Source: an uncultured Lachnospiraceae bacterium (lineage in GTDB: Bacteria; Bacillota; Clostridia; Lachnospirales; Lachnospiraceae). Taken from it: a stretch of 38,942 bases of DNA. Every line of letters begins with the position of its first letter. The first letter of the stretch is position 1. Below the pieces are notes generated by a model, which saw only the letters and a program-made list of their open reading frames with translations, was not told where the DNA came from and did no database searches. The stretch covers positions 1 to 38,942 of the forward strand of contig CAKRPS010000022.1 of NCBI GenBank assembly GCA_934385475.1. Reading direction: 5' to 3'. Made by a program: the position numbers and the translations under genes. Shown piece after piece: positions 23,943 through 31,225 of this stretch.

Positions 23943-26648
23943 ATGGAAAAGAAGATTGTTGTGGGTGTGCTTGCCCATGTGGATGCCGGTAAGACAACCC
24001 TGGTCGAAAGCATTATGTTTCAGGCCGGGGAGCTTCAAAAGCCGGGACGTGTAGATCATAGAGATACCTTTCTGGATACCGATGAGCAGGAGCGCGACAG
24101 GGGAATCACGATCTTCTCCAAACAGGCACGCTTTGCATGGAAGGGAATGGAGACGGTGCTGCTTGACACACCGGGACATGTGGACTTTTCGGCAGAGACG
24201 GAGAGAACCTTGCAGGTACTGGACTATGCCATCCTGATCATCAGCGGTGCAGATGGCGTACAGGGGCATACTCTGACGCTCTGGAAGCTTCTGGAGCGGT
24301 ATCAGGTACCTGTATTTCTTTTTGTCAACAAGCTGGATCAGCCCGGAACAGACAGCACAAGGCTGTCTGAGGAGATCAGGCAGAGGCTGGGAGAAAACTG
24401 TATTGCCTTCGGAGGAGATGCGGACTGTGTACCGGAGCAAAGTGAGAAGGAATTCCGGGAGAGAGCCGCGGTCTGTGATGATACCCTGCTGGAGAGGTAT
24501 CTGGAATGGGAAGAAAACGGACAGGGCGGTTGTCCGGTTACGACAGCCGTATTGACGGAGCTGATCGCACAGCGAAAGGTTTTCCCGTGCTACTACGGCA
24601 GTGCCCTGAAACAGAAGGGCATTGCGGAATTTCTGGATGGCCTTGCAGAATATACGCGTATGCCACAGTACGGTCAGGAACAGGGAATCCGTGTCTATAA
24701 GATTGCGAGAGACGAACAGGGAACAAGACTTACCTATGTCAAGCTTACCGGAGGCAGTCTTAAGGTGAAACAGTTTCTGGGTGAGGAGAAGGTTGACCAG
24801 ATCCGTCTGTATTCCGGAATCAGATATGAGGCAGTGCAGGAGGCGGGAGCGGGCGATATCTGCGCGCTGACAGGACTTTCTCATACTTTTTGCGGACAAG
24901 GCTTTGGAATCGAAAAGGAAGGAATCCTTCCGGCACTGGAACCGGTTATGACCTATCGGATAACGCTTCCGGAGGGAAGTGACATTCATCAGAGCTATGT
25001 GAAGTTATGTCAACTGGAAGAGGAAGAGCCCCAGCTTCATATTGTGTGGAATGAGCAGCTCGGAGAAATTCACGCGCAGTTGATGGGAGAGGTGCAGATT
25101 GAGATTCTGCGCCAGATCATCCGGCAGCGGTTTAGTATGGATGTGGAATTTGAGCAGGGAAACGTGGTGTATAAGGAGACGATTGCGGATACGGTAGAGG
25201 GGGTAGGACATTTCGAACCCCTCCGGCATTACGCGGAGGTACATCTTCTCCTTCAGCCGGGAGAGAGAGGAAGCGGCCTGCAGTTTCAAAGCAGCTGCAG
25301 CGAGGATATGCTTGACCGGAACTGGCAGAGACTGATCCTGACGCATCTGGAAGAGAAGGAGCATCTGGGAGTACTGATCGGTGCGCCGCTCACAGATATG
25401 CAGATCACGCTCGTGGCAGGAAAGGCACACCCTAAACATACAGAGGGCGGCGATTTCCGGCAGGCGACCTACCGGGCTGTACGGCAGGGTCTTTGCAAGG
25501 CGCAGAGTGTTCTTCTGGAACCGGTTTACTCTTTTCGGATGGAACTGCCCCAGACGGCTGTGGGGAGAGCCATGACAGATATCCAGAAAAAGGGAGGAAG
25601 GTTTGAACCGCCGGAGCAGGAAGGCGAGCTGGCAGTTCTGACGGGAGTTGTGCCCGTGGCGGCCATGCACGGGTATCAGACAGAGTTTATGGCCTATACC
25701 GGTGGACGGGGGAGAATGTCCACGGTTTTGCGGGGATATGAGCCCTGCCACAACGCGCAGGAGGTGATCGATGCGGCCTGCTATGAGGCAGAGCGCGATC
25801 TGGATAACCCGTGCGGTTCCGTGTTCTGTGCACATGGAGCGGGATTTGTGGTAGACTGGGATCAGGTGGAGGAGTATATGCACCTGGAGCCGGTGCTTAA
25901 CAAAGAGCACAGGGAAGAGGTGCCGGAGCAGGCTGTTATCCGCCGCAGGACGACAAAGAGCAGCAGTGCGGAGGAAGATTTCATCGGACAGGATGAGATC
26001 GAAGAGATTTTTCAGAGAACCTTTGGGACAAGCGCAAGGACAAAGCCCGGCTGGGCGAAACGGATCCGAGCTTCGCAGCCGCAGACAGACAGTGCATACC
26101 GTGGAAAAGCAAGGCCGGAGCAGGAGTATCTTCTGGTAGATGGCTATAATATTATCTTTGGATGGCAGTCCTTGAGAGAGCTCGCCTCATCGAATCTGGA
26201 TGGAGCCAGAGGTGTGCTGATGGATGTTCTCAGCAATTATCAGGGATTTTGTAAAGCGAAGATCATACTGGTCTTTGATGCCTACAAAGTGAAGGGCAAT
26301 CCCGGAAGCACCATGCGCTATCACAATCTGGACGTTGTATACACCAAAGAGGCCGAGACGGCAGACCAGTATATCGAAAAGACGGCGCACCGGATAGCCA
26401 GAGACTCTCATATCCGTGTGGCGACTTCGGACGGACTGGAACAGATGATCATTCTGGGAGCAGGTGCTGTACGGGTGCCGGCCCGGGAATTTGAGCAGGA
26501 AGTTATGACCAGATGCAGGGAGCAGCTGGAGGAATACAGGCAAAAAAGAGAGGATCAGCATGGGGACAAAACCTATCTTCTGGACGGTATGACGAAGGAA
26601 GTGGCTGATTTTCTGGAACAGCATGCACAGGAATGGAGACAGGAATGA
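23943..26648 (+). CDS. TetM-like ribosomal GTPase fused to a Rae1/YacP NYN nuclease domain
   Basis: 901 residues, about 260 longer than TetM. Residues 1-650 are a translational GTPase of the ribosomal-protection (TetM/TetO) group: AHVDAGKTTL (G1), [14 protein letters not shown] (G3), NKLDQPGTD (G4), then EF-G-like domains including TDMQITLVAGKAHPKHTEGG. A charged linker follows (about 655-720). Residues 725-875 form a NYN domain of the YacP/Rae1 type: LLVDGYNIIFGW, KIILVFDAYKV, KEAETADQYIEK and RVATSDGLEQM, which keep the acidic residues of this nuclease family. Rae1 of Bacillus cuts mRNA in the ribosomal A site, so a fusion with an A-site GTPase would tie cleavage to translation (inference). 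Tetracycline resistance is not implied. Its stop overlaps the next start (ATGA). Confidence 0.88.
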   Translation: MEKKIVVGVLAHVDAGKTTLVESIMFQAGELQKPGRVDHRDTFLDTDEQERDRGITIFSKQARFAWKGMETVLLDTPGHVDFSAETERTLQVLDYAILIISGADGVQGHTLTLWKLLERYQVPVFLFVNKLDQPGTDSTRLSEEIRQRLGENCIAFGGDADCVPEQSEKEFRERAAVCDDTLLERYLEWEENGQGGCPVTTAVLTELIAQRKVFPCYYGSALKQKGIAEFLDGLAEYTRMPQYGQEQGIRVYKIARDEQGTRLTYVKLTGGSLKVKQFLGEEKVDQIRLYSGIRYEAVQEAGAGDICALTGLSHTFCGQGFGIEKEGILPALEPVMTYRITLPEGSDIHQSYVKLCQLEEEEPQLHIVWNEQLGEIHAQLMGEVQIEILRQIIRQRFSMDVEFEQGNVVYKETIADTVEGVGHFEPLRHYAEVHLLLQPGERGSGLQFQSSCSEDMLDRNWQRLILTHLEEKEHLGVLIGAPLTDMQITLVAGKAHPKHTEGGDFRQATYRAVRQGLCKAQSVLLEPVYSFRMELPQTAVGRAMTDIQKKGGRFEPPEQEGELAVLTGVVPVAAMHGYQTEFMAYTGGRGRMSTVLRGYEPCHNAQEVIDAACYEAERDLDNPCGSVFCAHGAGFVVDWDQVEEYMHLEPVLNKEHREEVPEQAVIRRRTTKSSSAEEDFIGQDEIEEIFQRTFGTSARTKPGWAKRIRASQPQTDSAYRGKARPEQEYLLVDGYNIIFGWQSLRELASSNLDGARGVLMDVLSNYQGFCKAKIILVFDAYKVKGNPGSTMRYHNLDVVYTKEAETADQYIEKTAHRIARDSHIRVATSDGLEQMIILGAGAVRVPAREFEQEVMTRCREQLEEYRQKREDQHGDKTYLLDGMTKEVADFLEQHAQEWRQE

Positions 26649-27274
26649 CATATTATTTTGTGGATTATGAAAATGTACACAGCGACGGCATCGTAGACTG
26701 TACAGAGCTGGAGCGGGGCGATGTGGTCTGCGTGATCTATACGGAGCAGGCTAAGAATATCACGTTAGATATTATTGAGAAGCTTTCCAGGGCGGGCATT
26801 ACACTGGAGCTGGACAAGGCGGGAACCGGAGCCAAAAACTCACTTGATTTTCAGCTGTCCTCGTATCTGGGCTATGTGATAGCGAAGCATGAGAAAGAAG
26901 ATGCCGCCTATGTGATCGTTTCCAAGGACACAGGCTTCGACCGTCTGGTGGACTTCTGGGGAGAACGCGGAATACGGATTTCAAGGGCAGCAGCGCTTTC
27001 CAAAGAAACCAAGGCAGCTAAGAAAGAAAAGAAATCTGTCCAGAAACGTCCGGTCAAAAATAAAAAGGATTCGATGCTTCTGGTGACCAGGGAAGAGGTG
27101 CTGCAATATCTCTCCGAGGAGGAATATTCGGATGAGATACTGGAGATCGTGAACAGCTTTAAGACAAAGCAGGCGATCAACAATGGGCTGTCCAAGAAGT
27201 ACCGGGACAATAAGAAGAGCAGCGAGATCTACAAGAAATTAAAGCCCCTGATGAAGGAAAAGAAGAAGTCTTAG
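26645..27274 (+). CDS. NYN/PIN-like nuclease-domain protein
   Basis: 209 residues. The N-terminal domain (1-120) has the PIN/NYN pattern: YYFVDYENVHSDG, KNSLDFQLSSYLG and YVIVSKDTGFDRLVDF, with the acidic residues (Asp and Glu in VDYEN, Asp in SLDFQ and SKDTGFD) expected of a metal-dependent ribonuclease. A lysine-rich linker (about 125-145) and a small helical C-terminal domain (VTREEVLQYLSEEEYSDEI onwards) may bind RNA. ATG 26645 is chosen because it overlaps the preceding stop (ATGA), implying translational coupling to the GTPase-NYN fusion. Its position between that fusion and an RNA helicase supports a role in RNA turnover (inference). Confidence 0.82.
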   Translation: MTYYFVDYENVHSDGIVDCTELERGDVVCVIYTEQAKNITLDIIEKLSRAGITLELDKAGTGAKNSLDFQLSSYLGYVIAKHEKEDAAYVIVSKDTGFDRLVDFWGERGIRISRAAALSKETKAAKKEKKSVQKRPVKNKKDSMLLVTREEVLQYLSEEEYSDEILEIVNSFKTKQAINNGLSKKYRDNKKSSEIYKKLKPLMKEKKKS

Positions 27275-27307
27275 AGAAGTCCTCTGAGATGGTACGGATG
27301 GAAAGTA

Positions 27308-29314
27308 ATGAAAAACGAGACACAATCTACAACGGATGAGAAGAATACGGACAGACAGGCAGAGCAGATTCCGGAGAAGATAAAGGAGACCTACCGCAGG
27401 GCATATCTGGAGTTTGATGAGAAGGAAAGACATAAGCTTATCAAAAACTGTGAAAGACAGATCAGCCAGCTTGAGAAGCGGATTGCCCGCAAAAAGAATC
27501 AGGAGAATCATCAGATCCTTGCGGATATGAAGGATCTGCACCGGAAGACCCTGCAGATCGGCTATACGGTCTGTAAAAGGGACACCGGCCTGCAAAGACG
27601 CTTTCAGCGTGCATTGAACAGGCTGATCCGCCTGGATATGAATTTCCTGAAAAAGATGGCAGCTTCGGCACAGGCAGAGAATATTGTGGCAATGCCGGGC
27701 GCGGCAAAGCTGCTGCGGAATAAGTCGCTGTATGAAATTTACAAAGAAGACTACATGCAGTATCTGGTAGGACAGAAGATAGAAGAGTTGATGGAGGCGG
27801 AGCCGGAGAAGCAGTACCCGGAGGCAAGAGGTATGAAACGGCACTTTATCCTGCATGTCGGTCCGACGAACAGTGGCAAGACCTATCAGGCATTGCAGCG
27901 GCTCAGACAGGCGTACCGTGGTATTTATCTGGGGCCCCTGCGGCTGCTGGCACTGGAGGTGTATGACCGGATGATGGCTTCGGGCATCCCCTGCAGCATG
28001 ATCACCGGGGAAGAGGCGATCCGGACACCGGGAAGTTTTGTGCAGGCATCCACCGTTGAGATTCTGGACATCCGGGAAATGTATGATATCGCCGTGATCG
28101 ATGAGGCGCAGATGATGGCGGAGGAAAACCGGGGAAGCTACTGGACGAGAGCGATTTTGGGCATCAAGGCGGAGGAGATCCATGTCTGTTGTTCAATGAC
28201 AGCGCAGGAGCTTCTGGTTGAGATGATCGAGCGATGTGGTGATTCCTATGACATCGTACAGCATGAACGGAATACGAAGCTGGAATTTATACCGCAAAAA
28301 TATGACATGGAAACAGATGTGGAGAAAGGGGATGCACTGATCGCCTTTTCCAAGAAGAACGTGCTCGCCATTGCGGCGGAGCTGGAGAACAGGGGAATCC
28401 ATGCCAGTGTGATCTACGGCAATCTGCCTCCGCAGACAAGACAGGAGCAGGTACGTCTTTTCACTGAAGGCGTGCATGAGGTGGTAGTTGCGACGGATGC
28501 GATCGGTATGGGAATCAATCTGCCCATCCGCCGGGTTGTCTTTATGAATACGATGAAATTTGACGGAACGGACAACCGCAAGCTGCAGGCAGAGGAAATC
28601 CGGCAGATAGCGGGAAGAGCCGGAAGATACGGGTTTTATGATGTGGGCTATGTTCAGTCTGCGATGGATATGGATTATGTGGGGCAGAAACTTGAGGAAC
28701 CCTTCTATCCTCTTCGCAAAGCGAGGATCGGATTCCCAGAAGTGCTTCTGGATATTGATATGGAGCTTGATGAGATCATTGAGGCGTGGGAACACACGAA
28801 GGATCTCCCGATGTATGATAAAATATCCATGGACGAAAGTGTGAAGAAATACCAGAGCCTGAGAAGCTACCAGAAAAGGCTGCCATATCTGGAGGATAAG
28901 AAATTTGTCCTTTCACTGATCACCTGTCCGTTCGATGTCAAGGACCGGGAGGTGCTGCTTCTGTGGCTGCATTATTGCGAAAATCCGGAGAAGCAGAGAG
29001 AGTGCCCGATGCTGCCGAGAGACTTTTCCCTGGAGGGGCTGGAGTCCTACTACAAACAGCTTGACCTTTACACACAGTTCTCAAGCAGGATGAACTGGGT
29101 GATCGACCGGGAAGAGGTGGCAGGCAACCGGGAATGGGCACAGCATGAGATCGGAGAACTGCTCAAGGAGGATAAGGGACAGTTCGAGAAGAAATGCCGC
29201 GTGTGTGGAAGACCTCTTTCCTGGGATTACGGATTTCCGATCTGCGAGAAATGTTTCCGGGAGAGACGCGGCATGGAGCGTAGCCATTACAGAGGCTTTC
29301 GTTCAGGAAGATAG
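27308..29314 (+). CDS. SUV3-like RNA helicase with zinc ribbon
   Basis: 668 residues. Residues 1-170 are helical and highly charged. The helicase core resembles mitochondrial SUV3: motif I HVGPTNSGKTYQAL (about 184-195), motif II VIDEAQMM, IYGNLPPQTRQEQ, motif V ATDAIGMGINLP and motif VI QIAGRAGRYG (about 432). A C-terminal domain (500-620) follows, and the end holds a zinc ribbon: Cys630, Cys633, Cys646 and Cys649 (CRVCG...CEKC). SUV3 unwinds structured RNA for exonucleases in mitochondria. The partner nuclease here may be one of the NYN proteins just upstream (inference). Confidence 0.88.
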   Translation: MKNETQSTTDEKNTDRQAEQIPEKIKETYRRAYLEFDEKERHKLIKNCERQISQLEKRIARKKNQENHQILADMKDLHRKTLQIGYTVCKRDTGLQRRFQRALNRLIRLDMNFLKKMAASAQAENIVAMPGAAKLLRNKSLYEIYKEDYMQYLVGQKIEELMEAEPEKQYPEARGMKRHFILHVGPTNSGKTYQALQRLRQAYRGIYLGPLRLLALEVYDRMMASGIPCSMITGEEAIRTPGSFVQASTVEILDIREMYDIAVIDEAQMMAEENRGSYWTRAILGIKAEEIHVCCSMTAQELLVEMIERCGDSYDIVQHERNTKLEFIPQKYDMETDVEKGDALIAFSKKNVLAIAAELENRGIHASVIYGNLPPQTRQEQVRLFTEGVHEVVVATDAIGMGINLPIRRVVFMNTMKFDGTDNRKLQAEEIRQIAGRAGRYGFYDVGYVQSAMDMDYVGQKLEEPFYPLRKARIGFPEVLLDIDMELDEIIEAWEHTKDLPMYDKISMDESVKKYQSLRSYQKRLPYLEDKKFVLSLITCPFDVKDREVLLLWLHYCENPEKQRECPMLPRDFSLEGLESYYKQLDLYTQFSSRMNWVIDREEVAGNREWAQHEIGELLKEDKGQFEKKCRVCGRPLSWDYGFPICEKCFRERRGMERSHYRGFRSGR

Positions 29315-29321
29315 AAGGAAT

Positions 29322-29993
29322 ATGATAAATACCTATTATGTGGATATCACTCAGCTTGAGGATGAGAAGAAGTATCAGGAAAAACTTCATAGCCTGTCAC
29401 CGTTCCGGCAGACCAAGACTGCGATCCTGCGCCATGACATGGATAAGAGACGGAGTGTAGGGGCAGGGATTGCGCTGGATTACGCCCTGAGGCAGTATGA
29501 CCTGCGGGAGCGGGAGATGGAATACCGGATGGGAGAATATGGGAAGCCCTATCTGAAATATTATCCCGAAATCTTTTTTTCACTGTCACATTCCGGCAGC
29601 TATGCCATTTGCAGCATCGGTGATGAAGAGATGGGGAATGATATTGAGGCTGTCAAAAGTGGGAAGGAGAGGGTTGCCGAACGCTTTTTTACGCAGGAGG
29701 AGCGTGCGTGGGTCTATGATACCGCAGAAAAAGAACATGCGGATCAAAGGCTGTTCCGCGTCTGGACAGTCAAGGAGAGCTTTCTGAAGGCGACCGGGAG
29801 AGGAATGAGCCTGCCACTTACGGATTTTTCGGTGCAGATGGAGACAGAACACGGACGGATACGCATAAAGCAGACGCTGGAGGCAAAGTATTTTCATGTG
29901 CAGGAATACCGGCAGATCGATGGGTATTGTGTGACCGTGTGTGGCAGAGAGTGCCGGGAGATGGCAGACCGGCTGGTACCGGTTTACCTGTAG
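29322..29993 (+). CDS. Sfp-type 4'-phosphopantetheinyl transferase
   Basis: 223 residues. Transfers phosphopantetheine from CoA to a carrier protein. Family motifs: FFSLSHSGSYAICS, then GNDIEAV in place of the usual GIDIE, AERFFTQEERAWV, and the catalytic FRVWTVKESFLKATGRG. ATG 29322 is chosen (AGAAGGAA upstream) over longer in-frame starts that would overlap the helicase gene. No polyketide, peptide or fatty-acid synthase lies nearby, so the substrate protein is elsewhere. It begins 7 bases after the helicase stop and is probably in the same operon. Confidence 0.9.
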   Translation: MINTYYVDITQLEDEKKYQEKLHSLSPFRQTKTAILRHDMDKRRSVGAGIALDYALRQYDLREREMEYRMGEYGKPYLKYYPEIFFSLSHSGSYAICSIGDEEMGNDIEAVKSGKERVAERFFTQEERAWVYDTAEKEHADQRLFRVWTVKESFLKATGRGMSLPLTDFSVQMETEHGRIRIKQTLEAKYFHVQEYRQIDGYCVTVCGRECREMADRLVPVYL

Positions 29994-30014
29994 TTTGACA
30001 GTGATTTAAAAATT

Positions 30015-30044
30015 TGAATAGGGAGCGGTGAAACTGACATACTA
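30015..30044 (+). promoter_or_regulatory. Forespore (sigma-G/F) promoter of spoVAD
   Basis: TGAATA (30015-30020), a 17-base spacer and CATACTA (30038-30044), matching the Bacillus sigma-G pattern (GMATR and CATNHTA). It lies about 58 bases before the spoVAD start. Confidence 0.8.
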
Positions 30045-30101
30045 TCATGTATAAACTTTTTTATGCAAAACCCGGGACAGCGACCGGAAAGGAGATAGTA
30101 C

Positions 30102-31118
30102 ATGGTAGGAAAGCAGAGCCTTATATTTGAAAAAAAGCCATATCTGATCGGAAGTGCTTCCGTTGTGGGAAGTAAAGAGGCAGAAGGGCCGATGGGACAG
30201 CTCTTTGACAAGGTTGGATATGATGATAAATTTGGCGCAGATAACTGGGAAGGCGCCGAGGGGAATCTACAGAGTGAGGCGTTAGAGCTTGCGTTGGAGA
30301 AATGCGGACTGAAAGCGGAGGAGCTGGATATTCTGTATGCGGGAGATCTGCTGGGACAGTCGATCGCCAGCAGTTTTGGACTGGCGGCATATCCGATACC
30401 GCATGTGGGACTTTACGGAGCCTGCTCTACCTGCGGACTGTCGCTTTCCATGGGAAGCATGGCAGTTGCGGCAGGATTTGCAAAGAAGGCAGCCTGTGTG
30501 ACCTCAAGTCATTTTGCCAGTGCGGAGAAGGAGTTTCGCTTTCCGCTTGCCTATGGAAACCAGCGGCCGAAATCGGCGACATGGACGGTTACCGGCAGCG
30601 GTGCCTTTATTCTTTCCGGGGAGCAGGGAGAGCAGGCCAGGGCACAGATCGATGGGATCACGATCGGAAAGATCGTGGACTATGGAATCCGCGATTCGAT
30701 GAATATGGGAGCCTGTATGGCCCCGGCAGCGGCAGATACGATCAGGCAGCATCTGGAGGACTTCGGGAGGACCCCGGAGGATTACGACAAGATCATTACC
30801 GGAGATCTGGGAAACGTCGGCCAGAAGCTTCTGTTTGATCTGTTAAAGGAACAGGGAATTTCGATCGAAAAGCAGCATATGGACTGTGGCATGGAGGTTT
30901 ACGATGCCGAGCGGCAGAATACGGATGCCGGTGGTTCCGGATGCGGCTGCAGCGCGGTGGTTCTTTCTGCCTATGTGCTCAAGAAACTGGAAGAGGGCGT
31001 GTGGAAAAGAGTTCTCTTTGTGCCGACCGGTGCGCTCCTTAGCAAGACAAGCTTTAATGAGGGACAGACAATTCCGGGGATCGCGCATGCGGTGGCCCTG
31101 ACAGCCGTACAGCCATAG
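30102..31118 (+). CDS. spoVAD: Stage V sporulation protein AD
   Basis: 338 residues. SpoVAD is part of the inner-membrane SpoVA channel that moves dipicolinic acid into the spore. It has a thiolase-like fold: SASVVGSKEAEGPMG, LYAGDLLGQSIASSFGLA, YGACSTCGLSLSMG with the Cys at the thiolase position, TGDLGNVGQ and GCGCSAVVLSAYVL. Start with AAAGGAG upstream. It stands alone: spoVAC is not beside it and spoVAE is 3.7 kb downstream, whereas in Bacillus and many Clostridia they form one operon. A forespore promoter precedes it. Confidence 0.96.
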   Translation: MVGKQSLIFEKKPYLIGSASVVGSKEAEGPMGQLFDKVGYDDKFGADNWEGAEGNLQSEALELALEKCGLKAEELDILYAGDLLGQSIASSFGLAAYPIPHVGLYGACSTCGLSLSMGSMAVAAGFAKKAACVTSSHFASAEKEFRFPLAYGNQRPKSATWTVTGSGAFILSGEQGEQARAQIDGITIGKIVDYGIRDSMNMGACMAPAAADTIRQHLEDFGRTPEDYDKIITGDLGNVGQKLLFDLLKEQGISIEKQHMDCGMEVYDAERQNTDAGGSGCGCSAVVLSAYVLKKLEEGVWKRVLFVPTGALLSKTSFNEGQTIPGIAHAVALTAVQP

Positions 31119-31225
31119 AAGGAAGGATCAGTGGCTATCTTAGAGGGAGACAGTTCCAAAAATAATTTTTTTATAGTATACTTAAAGATAAAGTTTATGA
31201 CTGAGGGAACAAGAGAGAAGAGAAA

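Noticed and set aside
22431..24989. 852-codon open frame on the minus strand
   Set aside because: It lies opposite the DUF512 gene and the start of the GTPase-NYN gene, has no ribosome-binding site or family motifs, and is a by-product of plus-strand codon use.
23943..25900. Tetracycline resistance gene
   Set aside because: The GTPase belongs to the TetM-like group, but the fusion, chromosomal operon context and divergence do not support calling it a resistance determinant.
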